Source: Roseiarcus sp963709185 (GTDB taxonomy: Bacteria > Pseudomonadota > Alphaproteobacteria > Rhizobiales > Beijerinckiaceae). From it: a DNA stretch of 64,000 nucleotides. The stretch's first letter is position 1, and each line of letters starts with the position of its first letter. The translations under genes were made by a program, and so were the position numbers. The notes below the pieces were generated by a model that was given only the letters and a program-made list of their open reading frames with translations, did no database searches and was not told where the DNA came from. The stretch spans positions 124,001 to 188,000 of the forward strand of contig CAVPVQ010000022.1 of the NCBI GenBank assembly GCA_963709185.1, in the 5' to 3' direction. Shown piece by piece: positions 32,992-42,035 of the stretch.

Positions 32992-35856
32992 TCAGCCCGC
33001 CTCCGCCCCCATCAGCTTGCGCGCCTCGGCGGCGCTCAGCGCCCGCCCGAACGCGTAGCCCTGCGCGAACTCGCAGCCGAGCTGCGACAATTCGACGGCG
33101 TCGGATTCAGTCTCCGCGCCTTCGGCGACGACGTCCATGCCGAGATCATGGGCCATCGCGATGACCGACCGCAGGATCATCGGGCGGACGCCGACGGCGT
33201 TCTGGCGCACCAGCGACTGATCAATCTTGAGCGTGTCGAAATGATAGCGCTGGAGATGGCCGAGCGAGGAATAGCCGGTGCCAAAATCGTCGAGCGACAG
33301 GCCGGCGCCGATCTCGCGGATTCGCTGCAGCATCTGCGCGGCGAATTCCGGGTTCTCCATGACGAGGCCTTCGGTCAGCTCCAGCTTCAGCGTGCCGCGC
33401 AGCACATAGCTGCGGCTGAGCGTCGCCTTCACGTCGGTCAGCAGATCGTGCCGCAGCAACTGGCGCGAGGAAATGTTGACGCTGGCGAAAATCGGCGGGT
33501 CGACCTCCAGCGCCTTCTGCCAGGCGGAAAGCTCGCGCGCCGTTCGCTCCATCGCGAAAACCCCGAGGTCGACGATCAGCCCGGTCTCCTCGGCGAGCGA
33601 GACGAAATCGGCGGGGCCCAATTGCCCGAGTCTCGGATGCTGCCATCTGAGCACCGCCTCGAAGCCGGCGACGGTGCGATCCTCCAGCCGCACGATCGGC
33701 TGGAAGAAAACCTTGATCTCGTCGCGGTCGAGGGCGCGGCGCAGGTCGCTTTCCAGCGAAGGCCGGTCGGCGCGCTGGGCGCGCATCGCCGGGGCGAAGA
33801 ACTCGGCGCGGTTGCCGCCGATTTTCTTGGCGTTGGCCATCGCGATTTCGGCGTCCTTGACGAGGTCGCCGCCCTTGGCGCGAAGCTGGGGATCGAACAG
33901 CGCGACCCCGATCGACACAGTCAGCGCCACTTCCCGTTCGCCGAAACTGATCGGCGTCGCCAGATTGTCGCGGATCGATTCGACGATTTCGTTGATCTGG
34001 TCGGCCACCCCGTCGATCATCACGATCGCCCCGAACTGATCGCCCGCCAGGCGCGCCAGCGTGTCGCCCGGCGGCAGATTGCGGGCGAGACGCCGCGCCA
34101 CCGTGAGCAGCACCGAATCGCCGAGCGAAGGGCCGATCGCCTCGTTGATCTGCCGGAAGCGATCGACGTCGATCACCAGCACGGCGGGCGGCGCGACGCC
34201 GGATCGTCGCGCGGCGGTCAGCGCGGCGTCCAGGCGGTCGAAGAACAGCTCGCGGTTGGGAAGGCCGGTCAGATTGTCATGCACCGCGTCGTGCAGCATG
34301 CGCTCTTCGGCGGTCTTGATTTCCGTGACGTCGGACAACGCGCCGATCACCCTGACGACCTCGCCCTCGGCGCTGACCACGGGGCGCGCCTTCATGACGA
34401 ACCAGAAATAGTGACCATCGGCGGCGCGCAGGCGGATGTCGTGATTGATGCGCCCGCATCGCTGCTGAAGAACGCCGTCGAGCGCCGCCTTGTATCGATC
34501 GCGGTCCATCGGATGAAGCACTTCGAGCCAGGACGCGGCGGGACCCTCCAGCGCGCCGCGCTTGAGGCCGAGCTGCGCCTCGATCTCGGAGCTCACGTAG
34601 ATCTGGTCCTGGTCGACGCTCCAGTCGAAGATCGCGTCGCCGCAGCCGGTCATCGCCAGGGCGCGGCGCTGCGAGTCGACGCCCCGGAAGCTCGCGACGC
34701 CCGATCCCGAAAAGGCGTTTTGCATCACGGTGAAGCCGATCAGCATGACGATCAACACCAGCCCGCCGATCAGTCCCGGCGAAGCCAGGTCGTTGGTCAA
34801 CGCGCCGGTCACCGTGAAGCCCGCGCCGATCACCCAGATCAGCAGCAGGAACCACGTCGGAATCAGCATCACGGCGCGATCCGAGCCGCGCGCCGCCAGA
34901 TGGAGCACGAGAATGAACCCGATGCCGGCGACGGTCGCGATCGATATGCGCGCGACGCCGGCGGCGATCGGCGCGTTGTAGATCGACAAAGCGACGACGG
35001 CGGCCATCAACGCCAGCCAGACCGCGGCGATATGGGAATAGCGCACGTGCCAGCGCCGCAGGTTGAGATAGGCGAACAGGAAGATGATCAGCGTCGCGCC
35101 AAGCGTCGCCTCGACGCCGGCGCGCCATATCCGCTCGGCTTCGTCCTCGAAGCCGAAAATCTTGCGCCAGAACCCGAAATCGATGCAGACGTAAGCGAGC
35201 ACCGTCCACGCCAGCGCGGCGGCGGCGGGGAAGATCAAGGCGCCCCTGACGACAAACACCGTCGTCAGGAACAGGGCGAGCAGGCCGGCGACGCCGATCA
35301 CGATCCCTTGGTAGAGCGTGAGGCTGGTCGCCTTCTCCTTGTAGGCGTCCGGCTCCCACAGGTAGATCTGCGGCAGGTTCGGCGTCCGCAATTCGGCGAC
35401 ATAGGTGACTGTCGTGCCGGGATCGAGGGTCAGCCGGAAGACGTCGGCGTCGACCGCGTCGTCCCGTTCCGGCGCGGCGCCCTGGCTCGCGGTGATCGTG
35501 GTGATGCGGCTCGATCCGAGATCGGGCCACACGACGCCGGAGCCGACCAGCCGGAAATGCGGCGCGACGATCAGGCGCTCCAACTGCTCGTCCGAGTCGT
35601 TGGTCAGCGCGAAAACAATCCAGGAGGGCTGGCCGCCCGCTTCCAGCGCGCTGACCTCGATGCGGCGCACCACGCCGTCGGCCCCCGGCGCCGTCGAGAC
35701 CTGGATGCGGTCGCCTTGCGCGCTGTAGTGCTCGACCACGCTGGTCAGGTCGATCGCATCGGCGTCGACCGGCACGCGGATCGATTGCACCGCGAAGGCC
35801 GGTTGCCAGCCCGCGCCGACGAAAAACAACAGCGCGGCGACGCGCAGCAGCGACAT
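32992..35856 (-). CDS. Membrane GGDEF/EAL protein with degenerate GGDEF motif
   Basis: The 954-aa protein has a signal peptide (MSLLRVAALLFFVGAGWQPAFA), a periplasmic sensory region to about residue 195, seven or so membrane helices, a PAS domain (GDAIFDWSVDQDQIYVSSEI), then GGDEF and EAL domains. The GGDEF signature is AGDQF, so cyclase activity is unlikely. In the EAL domain the signature is EAV (AGFEAVLRWQHP) but the metal and catalytic residues are kept (NISSRQL, KLELTEGLVME, LDDFGTGYSS, LKIDQSLV, VAEGAET). It is probably a cyclic-di-GMP phosphodiesterase responding to an extracytoplasmic signal. The start at 35856 is set by the signal peptide. Confidence 0.88.
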   Translation of the reverse strand: MSLLRVAALLFFVGAGWQPAFAVQSIRVPVDADAIDLTSVVEHYSAQGDRIQVSTAPGADGVVRRIEVSALEAGGQPSWIVFALTNDSDEQLERLIVAPHFRLVGSGVVWPDLGSSRITTITASQGAAPERDDAVDADVFRLTLDPGTTVTYVAELRTPNLPQIYLWEPDAYKEKATSLTLYQGIVIGVAGLLALFLTTVFVVRGALIFPAAAALAWTVLAYVCIDFGFWRKIFGFEDEAERIWRAGVEATLGATLIIFLFAYLNLRRWHVRYSHIAAVWLALMAAVVALSIYNAPIAAGVARISIATVAGIGFILVLHLAARGSDRAVMLIPTWFLLLIWVIGAGFTVTGALTNDLASPGLIGGLVLIVMLIGFTVMQNAFSGSGVASFRGVDSQRRALAMTGCGDAIFDWSVDQDQIYVSSEIEAQLGLKRGALEGPAASWLEVLHPMDRDRYKAALDGVLQQRCGRINHDIRLRAADGHYFWFVMKARPVVSAEGEVVRVIGALSDVTEIKTAEERMLHDAVHDNLTGLPNRELFFDRLDAALTAARRSGVAPPAVLVIDVDRFRQINEAIGPSLGDSVLLTVARRLARNLPPGDTLARLAGDQFGAIVMIDGVADQINEIVESIRDNLATPISFGEREVALTVSIGVALFDPQLRAKGGDLVKDAEIAMANAKKIGGNRAEFFAPAMRAQRADRPSLESDLRRALDRDEIKVFFQPIVRLEDRTVAGFEAVLRWQHPRLGQLGPADFVSLAEETGLIVDLGVFAMERTARELSAWQKALEVDPPIFASVNISSRQLLRHDLLTDVKATLSRSYVLRGTLKLELTEGLVMENPEFAAQMLQRIREIGAGLSLDDFGTGYSSLGHLQRYHFDTLKIDQSLVRQNAVGVRPMILRSVIAMAHDLGMDVVAEGAETESDAVELSQLGCEFAQGYAFGRALSAAEARKLMGAEAG

Positions 35857-35944
35857 CAGCGGTCGGGCGCGCCGATCTTCCCCGCGTCGACCCGGCTCAA
35901 TCGCCGCGTCAGCCGCGCCGCGCCGTTTTGGAGATACGCCGCGA

Positions 35945-36562
35945 TCAGCCAACGTCCGGTCCCCGTGGCGGCCGCGCGCGCGCGGCGTCGCTTTCGAGAA
36001 GACCGAACAGGTAGTGATCCCGCCACTCGCCGTTGATGCACAGATACGAGCGGGCGAAGCCCTCGCGCTGAAAGCCGTTGCGTTCCAGCAAAGTCGCCGA
36101 GGCGACGTTGTCGGGGATGCAGGCCGCCTCGATGCGGTGGAGCCGCAAGGTCGAAAATCCGAAAGCGACCGCCACGGCGACGGCGCGCGTCATGTGACCC
36201 TTGCCGGCGTGCGGGGCGCCCATCCAATAGCCGAGCGTCGCCGATTGCGCGACGCCGCGCCGGATGCCGCCGATCGTGATGCCGCCCAGCAGGGTGTTCG
36301 GGCCGTCCTCGAAGATCAGGAACGGAAACGATTCGTCACGCGCGATCTCGTCGGCCTGGCGCCGCAACCGGCGGCGGAAAGCGCCGCGCGTCAGGTCGTC
36401 GGCGGGCCAGACCGGCTCCCACGGGGTGAGAAACTGGCGGCTGCGCTCGCGCAACGCCGACCAGGCGAGATAGTCGTCGCCTTGGGCGGGGCGCAGATAG
36501 AGCCCGCCGCCGCGCAGCAGCGGCGCGGGATCGACGGCTCGGGTTACGCGGAACAGCGCCAT
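35945..36562 (-). CDS. GNAT N-acetyltransferase, RimJ-like
   Basis: The 205-aa protein is a GNAT-fold acetyltransferase of the RimJ/RimL type, which acetylate N-termini of ribosomal or other proteins. Visible parts are LYLRPAQGDDYLAWSALRE, GGITIGGIRRGVAQSATLGYWMG, the acetyl-CoA pocket region APHAGKGHMTRAV, and LHRIEAACIPDNVASATLLERNGF. RimJ itself targets S5, but the true substrate here cannot be told. It is read in line with the M16 peptidase gene upstream (9-base gap), a frequent neighbour in this group. Confidence 0.88.
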   Translation of the reverse strand: MALFRVTRAVDPAPLLRGGGLYLRPAQGDDYLAWSALRERSRQFLTPWEPVWPADDLTRGAFRRRLRRQADEIARDESFPFLIFEDGPNTLLGGITIGGIRRGVAQSATLGYWMGAPHAGKGHMTRAVAVAVAFGFSTLRLHRIEAACIPDNVASATLLERNGFQREGFARSYLCINGEWRDHYLFGLLESDAARARPPRGPDVG

Positions 36563-36571
36563 GCCGCGCCC

Positions 36572-37834
36572 TCAGATTCCGGCCAGGCGTCGCGCGACGC
36601 GAGCCTGATCGATGACCTTGCCGGTGCGCCCGACCGCCGCGACGGTCGGCGCGGAGCCCAGCATCGCGGCGCCCGCCGCGCGGACATCGCCGACGTCCAG
36701 CCGCTCGATGCGCGCGATCATCTCCTGAGTGCCGAGCGGGCGTCCGTAAACGAGCATCTGGCGCGCCACCTGCTGGGCGCGCGCGCCCGACAATTCGAGC
36801 GCGGTGAGCAGCGAGACCTTCATCTGCGCCTTGGCGCGATGGATCTCCTCCTCGCCGAGCGACGCCGCGGCCTCGCTGAGGCAATCGAGCGCCGCGGCCA
36901 TCAGGTCGCCGGCGCGCCCCGGCGATGTCGCGGCGTAGAATCCCATCAGGCCGGCGTCCGAATAGGCCCAGTGAAACGAATAGATCGAATAGGCGAGGCC
37001 GCGCTTCTCGCGCACTTCCTGAAACAGCCGCGACGACATGCCCCCGCCGGCCGCCGCGGCGAACACATGGGCGGCGTCGTGGTCCGGCGCGTGAACCGCG
37101 CGCCCCTCGAAGCCGACCACCACATGGGTCTGGCCGAGCGGCTTCTTGACCATGATCTCGCCGCCGCGATAGGAGGCGGGCGAGGCCGGCGGCGCCTCGC
37201 CGCGACCCAGCGGCTCGAAGTGCCTGGCGCTGAGATCGACGATTTCCGAATGGTCGACAGCGCCGGCGCCGGCGACGATCGTCGCGCCGGCCTGGTAATG
37301 GCCGCGCAGGTAGCCGTCGATCGCTTCGCGATCGAATGAGCCGACGCGCTCGCGCGTTCCCAGAATCGGGCGCCCGATCGGCTGCCCCGGCCACGCCGCC
37401 GCGGTGAACCGGTCGAAGATCAGATCGTCGGGCGTGTCTTCGACCGCGCCGATCTCCTGGAGGATCACCCCCTTCTCGCGCTCGAGTTCGGCGGCGTCGA
37501 ACGCGCTCTCGGTGAGAATGTCGGCGAGAATGTCGAGCGCCAGTTTGGCGTCCTCGCCGAGCACCCGCGCGAGATAGGCGGTCTGCTCGACGCCGGTCTC
37601 GGCGTTGAGGTCGCCGCCGGCGTTCTCGATCGCCTCGGCGATCTCGCGCGCGCTGCGCCGGCGCGTGCCCTTGAAGGCCATGTGTTCGAGCAGATGCGAC
37701 AATCCGTGTTCGTGGGTCAGTTCGTGCCGCGATCCGGCGCCGACAAACACGCCGAGCGAGGCCGTCTTGAGGTGCGGCATCGCGTCGGTGACGACGCGTA
37801 AGCCCGAGGGGAGGGTGGTGATTTCAACGCTCAT
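36572..37834 (-). CDS. M16 family zinc peptidase (processing-peptidase-like)
   Basis: The 420-aa protein is an insulinase/mitochondrial-processing-peptidase-type metallopeptidase. The inverted zinc motif HxxEH is present as GLSHLLEHMAFKGT (about residues 44-57), with the distal glutamate in the following helix region (ENAGGDLNAETGVEQTAY). The C-terminal half has the inactive-domain fold with MSSRLFQEVREKRGLAYSIYSF. It overlaps the thrC stop (ATGA), and rimJ-like follows, giving a thrC-M16-rimJ operon widely seen in Rhizobiales. Confidence 0.93.
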   Translation of the reverse strand: MSVEITTLPSGLRVVTDAMPHLKTASLGVFVGAGSRHELTHEHGLSHLLEHMAFKGTRRRSAREIAEAIENAGGDLNAETGVEQTAYLARVLGEDAKLALDILADILTESAFDAAELEREKGVILQEIGAVEDTPDDLIFDRFTAAAWPGQPIGRPILGTRERVGSFDREAIDGYLRGHYQAGATIVAGAGAVDHSEIVDLSARHFEPLGRGEAPPASPASYRGGEIMVKKPLGQTHVVVGFEGRAVHAPDHDAAHVFAAAAGGGMSSRLFQEVREKRGLAYSIYSFHWAYSDAGLMGFYAATSPGRAGDLMAAALDCLSEAAASLGEEEIHRAKAQMKVSLLTALELSGARAQQVARQMLVYGRPLGTQEMIARIERLDVGDVRAAGAAMLGSAPTVAAVGRTGKVIDQARVARRLAGI

Positions 37835-39234
37835 CAGGCGGCCCGCGCACGCTCACGAACGAATCGCTCGACGGCGCCCCGGTCGTTCGGCAGAACTGTA
37901 AAGCGCTCCTGGCGCTGCATCAAATCCGCCAGATGCTCCGGCAGCGGCGGGCGTCGGCCGATCGCCCGCTCGACCGCGTCGGGAAACTTGGCGGGATGAG
38001 CGGTGGAAAGAACGATCATCGGCGTCGCCGGATCGCGCGCCAGGGCGCGCCGCGCGGCGCTGACCGCCACCGCGGTGTGGGGATCGATCACCGCACCGCT
38101 TTCCTCGTAGGCGCGGGTCATTTCCCGCGCGCAGGCCGCCTCGTCGGTCGAGAATGCGTCAAACGTGTCGCGGATGAATTGCAGCGGCGCCGGGGCGATC
38201 GAGAACTCGCCGGATTGCGCCAGGCTGGCCATCAGGCCGCGCACCGCGGCGGCGTCGCGGCGGTAGGCCTCGAACAGCAGCCGCTCGAAATTCGACGAGA
38301 CCTGGATGTCCATCGACGGCGATTGCGTCGCCACCACCCGCTGCTTGCGATAGACGCCGCTCTCCAGCGCGCGCGCCAGAATGTCGTTGTCGTTGGTGGC
38401 GATCACCAGCCGCTCGACCGGCAGGCCCATCCGCTTGGCGCAATAGCCGGCGAACACGTCGCCGAAATTGCCGGTCGGCACGGCGAACGAGACGCGCCGC
38501 CCCGGCGCGCCGAGCGCAACCGCGCTGGTGAAGTAATAGACGACCTGCGCGGCGATGCGCGCCCAGTTGATCGAGTTGACGCCGGACAAAGCGAGGGGAT
38601 CGCGAAACGCCGGGTCGTTGAACAGGCCCTTGAGAATCGCCTGGCAGTCGTCGAAATCGCCTTCAATGGCGATCGCGTGGACGTTGGGCTTGTCGACCGT
38701 GGTCATCTGCCGGCGCTGCACGTCGGACACCCGCCCGTGCGGATAGAGAATGAACACGTCGGTCTGCGAAAGGCCGCCGAACGCCTCGATCGCCGCCGCC
38801 CCGGTGTCGCCGGACGTCGCGCCGAGAATCGTGGCGCGCCGGCCGCGCTTGCGCAGCACATGGTCCATCAGCCGGCCGAGCCATTGCATCGCGAAATCCT
38901 TGAACGCCAGCGTCGGACCGTGAAACAGTTCGAGCACGAACAGATTGTCGCCGATCTGGACCAGCGGGGCCGTGGCGGGATGGCGAAAGCCGGCGTAGGC
39001 CTCCTGCGCCATCGCGCCGAGTTCGGCCGCGCTGAGTTCGCCGTCGACGAACGGCGCGATCAAGGCGGCCGCCGCCTGCGCATAGGGCGCGCCGGCCAGC
39101 GCGCCGATCGCCGCCGGCGCGATCGCCGGCATGGTTTCGGGAACGTAAAGGCCGCCGTCGCGGGCGAGACCGGCGAGGAACGCGTCGGAAAAGCCGATTC
39201 TCGGCGCTTCCCCGCGCGTTGACACATAAGACAC
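37834..39234 (-). CDS. thrC: Threonine synthase ThrC
   Basis: ThrC converts O-phosphohomoserine to threonine with pyridoxal phosphate. The 466-aa protein has the family N-terminus YVSTRGEAPRIGFSDAFLAGLARDGG broken here for brevity as YVSTRGEAPRIGFSDAF, the PLP lysine in GPTLAFKDFAMQWLG, the phosphate loop GATSGDTGAAAIEAFGG, and AVPTGNFGDVFAGYCAKRMG. The start is the GTG at 39234, just before the conserved YVSTRG; the frame extends upstream without homology. The stop overlaps the start of the M16 peptidase gene. Confidence 0.95.
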   Translation of the reverse strand: MSYVSTRGEAPRIGFSDAFLAGLARDGGLYVPETMPAIAPAAIGALAGAPYAQAAAALIAPFVDGELSAAELGAMAQEAYAGFRHPATAPLVQIGDNLFVLELFHGPTLAFKDFAMQWLGRLMDHVLRKRGRRATILGATSGDTGAAAIEAFGGLSQTDVFILYPHGRVSDVQRRQMTTVDKPNVHAIAIEGDFDDCQAILKGLFNDPAFRDPLALSGVNSINWARIAAQVVYYFTSAVALGAPGRRVSFAVPTGNFGDVFAGYCAKRMGLPVERLVIATNDNDILARALESGVYRKQRVVATQSPSMDIQVSSNFERLLFEAYRRDAAAVRGLMASLAQSGEFSIAPAPLQFIRDTFDAFSTDEAACAREMTRAYEESGAVIDPHTAVAVSAARRALARDPATPMIVLSTAHPAKFPDAVERAIGRRPPLPEHLADLMQRQERFTVLPNDRGAVERFVRERARAA

Positions 39235-39453
39235 GTCAGATTTTTCCCCGATAAGGCGGGCGAGGTCTATCGCATTTCCCGCCAAAGGCGAAGCCGATCC
39301 CCTCAAAGCAAAAACAATGCGGCCAAACAAAGACCTGGGGGGGGAGCGGGATTGTTGTGGAGCCTCGTCGTCGCGTTTGAACACGCTGCCGATGGGGGAC
39401 TCAAATTTTCCCCGCTCCTCCACCGGCGTCGCGCGCAATTTCCACACAACGAG

Positions 39454-39481
39454 TTGACTTGCCTTACTCTGTCCATACAAT
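39454..39481 (+). promoter_or_regulatory. Sigma-70-type promoter of the toxin-antitoxin operon
   Basis: TTGACT (39454-39459) and TACAAT (39476-39481) are separated by 16 bases, a close match to the -35/-10 consensus. The ATG of the toxin gene begins at 39488, only six bases after the -10 box. Transcription would start at or near the ATG itself, so the mRNA may be leaderless, although AGGA (39482-39485) also lies before the ATG. Confidence 0.55.
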
Positions 39482-39487
39482 AGGATC

Positions 39488-39787
39488 ATGAGGGCGATCG
39501 CCTGGAGCCCGGAGAAGAACCGGGAGCTCAAATCGGACACCAGACGAAACATCTGTTTTGAGGACATCGTCGCCGCCGTCGAAAGCGGCGGACTTCTGGA
39601 CGATATTGAGCATCCCAATGCGGAAAAATATCCGGGTCAGCGCATGCTCGTGGTCCTCGCGAAGGCCTATGTCTATGCCGTGCCCTACGTCGCAACGCCG
39701 GATGGAATATTCCTCAAGACGGTTTTTCCCAGCCGGCGCCTGAAAGCCCACTATTTCTCCGGTGAGTCCGATGACCAAGACGCCTGA
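39488..39787 (+). CDS. Type II toxin, BrnT-like family
   Basis: The 99-aa product reads MRAIAWSPEKNRELKSDTRR, then ICFEDIVAAVESGGLLDDIEHPN, YPGQRMLVVLAKAYVYAVPYV and IFLKTVFPSRRLKAHYFSG. This is the pattern of a widespread toxin family related to BrnT/DUF4258, in which the toxin gene comes first and a CopG-like antitoxin follows. The presumed activity is RNA cleavage; no catalytic residues can be proven from sequence. The gene has a strong promoter directly before it, and overlaps the antitoxin gene by 17 bases. Confidence 0.72.
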   Translation: MRAIAWSPEKNRELKSDTRRNICFEDIVAAVESGGLLDDIEHPNAEKYPGQRMLVVLAKAYVYAVPYVATPDGIFLKTVFPSRRLKAHYFSGESDDQDA

Positions 39788-40052
39788 AATCGGCAAGTAT
39801 CTCGACGCCGAAGAGCAAGCGCTCGTTCAGTCCTTTGAAACGAGCGGCGCGCCGTTGAAGAGCGTGCTCAATCCCCGACGCAAGCGCGAGATCGAACTCA
39901 TGGCGCGCGCCGCGATGACCGACGAGCGCGCCAAAATCTCGCTTCGCGTGCCCAAGCGCGACCTGACGCGCCTGAAGTCGCGCGCGCTCCAGGAAGGCAT
40001 ACCCTACCAGACGCTGATCAATGCGCTGATCCATAAGTATGTCTCGGATTAA
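39771..40052 (+). CDS. CopG-like antitoxin (partner of the BrnT-like toxin)
   Basis: The 93-aa protein ends in KISLRVPKRDLTRLKSRALQEG and IPYQTLINALIHKY, the strand-helix-helix DNA-binding end found in CopG/BrnA-type antitoxins. The N-terminal half (residues 1-50) is charged and probably wraps the toxin. The ATG at 39771 is preferred to the GTG at 39762. It is co-transcribed with the toxin, and would repress the shared promoter. Confidence 0.75.
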   Translation: MTKTPEIGKYLDAEEQALVQSFETSGAPLKSVLNPRRKREIELMARAAMTDERAKISLRVPKRDLTRLKSRALQEGIPYQTLINALIHKYVSD

Positions 40053-40212
40053 GGGAGGTGAGGCGGCTTGACGGATCAAGGCAATGAGCCTTGGACTGTG
40101 CTCCGGGAGCGAGACATGCGGGCCGCGGCAGGCGGCGCACGGGGGTTACGCAGACGCCATCACAAGATCTGAATCATTTGGCCGGCACCCGCGCGCTGGC
40201 GCATCCGCCGCG

Positions 40213-40485
40213 TCAAAGGCGCGGATCAGGGATTGCGTATGGCGTCCCCGTAACCAAAGCCTCTTTCGTCATGAGAGCAGCGACAGATGAACCAGCGAAC
40301 GCCCTGCCGAGATCGCCTGAGACGACGACGGGAGCGGGTTGCCCGGGGTTACCGACCGAATAAACATTGAAGGGAACTCGGCTGACTTTGATAGCCGCAT
40401 CACATTTGTTCGTGCCGAAAGAAAGCCCGGAATCCGAAGCGAAGCAGACATTGTTCTGCGTCCGCCAGACCATGCACAAAGTCAT
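40213..40485 (-). pseudogene. Truncated Ntn-hydrolase (proteasome-like) family fragment
   Basis: The frame opens with an excellent ribosome site (GGAGGG, five bases before the ATG at 40485) and encodes 90 aa starting MTLCMVWRTQNNVCFASDS, with DLGRAFAGSSVAALMTKEAL further on. The short Thr-led strand followed by the ASDS turn and the LG-AGS segment resembles a family of Ntn-hydrolase-like proteins, usually more than 200 aa long. After residue 78 the resemblance ends (TGTPYAIPDPRL, stop). I read it as a 3'-truncated gene within the accessory island. The family link is from memory and moderate only. Confidence 0.4.
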
Positions 40486-40633
40486 GACGCCCTCCTATCC
40501 AACCCGCCTGGTGCGCCCCGCGGGTCCGTGCTCTGCCGCTTTCCGTATCTCTCAAAAGTTGCATATTTTCCGCCAAAAGTCGGTTCGTCAGAATTCTTGA
40601 ATTTTGCAAAGGACGCGACTGTATCGTGTGCTG

Positions 40634-41164
40634 TCAAGACACTATTCGTTCGGCCGTGGCGAGGTGATTCCAAAAATCTTCAAGCGCCTTAATTGCTGCG
40701 GTGTAATCGGCTTCGGTAATGAAATGCTCCAGTTCAAGGCCAGCGTCATGCTTCATCGTATTCACACGGCGGCGCATTCGATCAATCGTATCGGAAATTC
40801 CTATTGGCAAAACTACAGAAAACGAAACTAATATGTCCCGGATACGGTCCGTGAAGGGTCCTGGTCCCAATTTCACAGCACCGCCATTTTGTGACGCCAT
40901 GGCGGGAATGTAAGCTTTGCAGTCCTTCTCCCACAGGTGATATTCACGCATATAGGCGCCTTGGAAAAGGGTCTCGGCGACCCAATCTTTCATGGTGTCT
41001 TCCATCACCAAAGTAACCGGATCACGGCCCAATAATTCGAGATTCAACTCGTAAATCTTTTTGATCCCTGCAATCGTATATTCGACAGCATCGCGGCGAT
41101 GACTTACCTGTATGTAGTTCTCCGCAGCGGCTGATGATTCATTGAATTTCCTGCGTAGCTCCAT
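40634..41164 (-). CDS. HEPN-like protein (divergent member of the HEPN/HNH locus)
   Basis: The 176-aa protein is predicted to be all-helical. Near the C-terminus it has IDRMRRRVNTMKHDAGLELEH, where Arg133 and His139 fit the R-x(4-6)-H pattern of HEPN ribonucleases. A long helix (AAIKALEDFWNHLATAE) follows, as in HEPN domains. No other domain is recognised. It is read away from the HNH-HEPN pair with only 56 bases between starts, so they probably share a regulatory region. Its base composition is clearly less GC-rich than flanking housekeeping genes. HEPN proteins act as toxins or in anti-phage systems; the role here is inferred. Confidence 0.55.
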   Translation of the reverse strand: MELRRKFNESSAAAENYIQVSHRRDAVEYTIAGIKKIYELNLELLGRDPVTLVMEDTMKDWVAETLFQGAYMREYHLWEKDCKAYIPAMASQNGGAVKLGPGPFTDRIRDILVSFSVVLPIGISDTIDRMRRRVNTMKHDAGLELEHFITEADYTAAIKALEDFWNHLATAERIVS

Positions 41165-41220
41165 TGGGATGGCCTCTCCTCATCCGTCACCATCATTGCC
41201 CGACTCTTAGCGCGACCAAC

Positions 41221-42033
41221 ATGAATGCCGTGAACGTTAGCGCCGCGAACGCAAAGGTTTTTTCTCCGGTAGGCTTCTGCATCTATTGCGGCGGGGGCGG
41301 CAAGCTCACGAAAGAGCATGTTTTCCCGAAAGGGCTGGGTGGCGGCCTCATTCTGCCGCGCGCGAGCTGCGCGTCTTGCCAGACAGAGATTCACTCCTTC
41401 GAGACGATTTGCATGCGGCAAACACTTTTGCCGTACCGAAAAAACACTGGGCTAGTCCGTCATCTGAACGATCTTCCGGCTAGGGTGCCTTTAACCCTCG
41501 ACTTAGAACTTCAAGGGCCAACGCAGGTTGCCCTTGATTCGCATCCAAATGTCGTCGTGCTGCCGGGTTTTCGCGACCTTCCCGGCATCCTGACGGATCA
41601 CTCCCCCCAGCCGGTGATAGAGTTTGAACACAAGATTTTTTGTGAACTCGAGATACTTGCAGAGATGAAACTCAAGCTTCAGGGACGAAAAATTGGGATC
41701 AATCTAGACGGGTACGCGTGGGTGCGAATGCTAGCTAAGATCGCCCACGGTTATGCGTTTGCAGAGCTAGGGCTAAGTCGGTTCACGCCAGCGTTGCCCG
41801 ATTTGATCCTCGGTCATAACCCGCGCCTAGCCAACCATCTTGTCGGAAAATGCCCAATGCCTTTTCCCATTCCAAATTCACCGCCTCTGTTCATGATCGA
41901 GATGAAATCCGCCGAGGTAAAAAGCGACAACAAACCGACGCAACGTTTCGCAGCCGTCAATATGCGCCTATTCGCCGAGTTAGGCGCGGAAGCCCCTGTT
42001 TACACAGCAATTGCTGGGATTCTGACAGATTAG
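41221..42033 (+). CDS. HNH endonuclease-like protein
   Basis: The 270-aa protein has a zinc-ribbon HNH module at its N-terminus: C20-x2-C23 (FCIYCGGGGKL), the LTKEHVFPKGLGG segment with Glu32-His33, and C50-x2-C53 (ASCASCQ). This is the layout of the HNH_5-like nucleases found in defence and mobile contexts. The remaining 200 residues (about 70-270) form an unrecognised domain with MLAKIAHGYAFAELGL and a C-terminal stretch EAPVYTAIAGIL. The next gene starts two bases after its stop, which implies a shared transcript. Moderate GC and accessory context point to horizontal acquisition. Confidence 0.65.
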   Translation: MNAVNVSAANAKVFSPVGFCIYCGGGGKLTKEHVFPKGLGGGLILPRASCASCQTEIHSFETICMRQTLLPYRKNTGLVRHLNDLPARVPLTLDLELQGPTQVALDSHPNVVVLPGFRDLPGILTDHSPQPVIEFEHKIFCELEILAEMKLKLQGRKIGINLDGYAWVRMLAKIAHGYAFAELGLSRFTPALPDLILGHNPRLANHLVGKCPMPFPIPNSPPLFMIEMKSAEVKSDNKPTQRFAAVNMRLFAELGAEAPVYTAIAGILTD

Positions 42034-42035
42034 CT

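Noticed and set aside
33148..36036. A 962-codon open frame on the plus strand, antisense to the GGDEF/EAL gene
   Set aside because: Same reason: the translation is low-complexity with runs of Arg, Asp and Gln, while the minus strand has full domain content.
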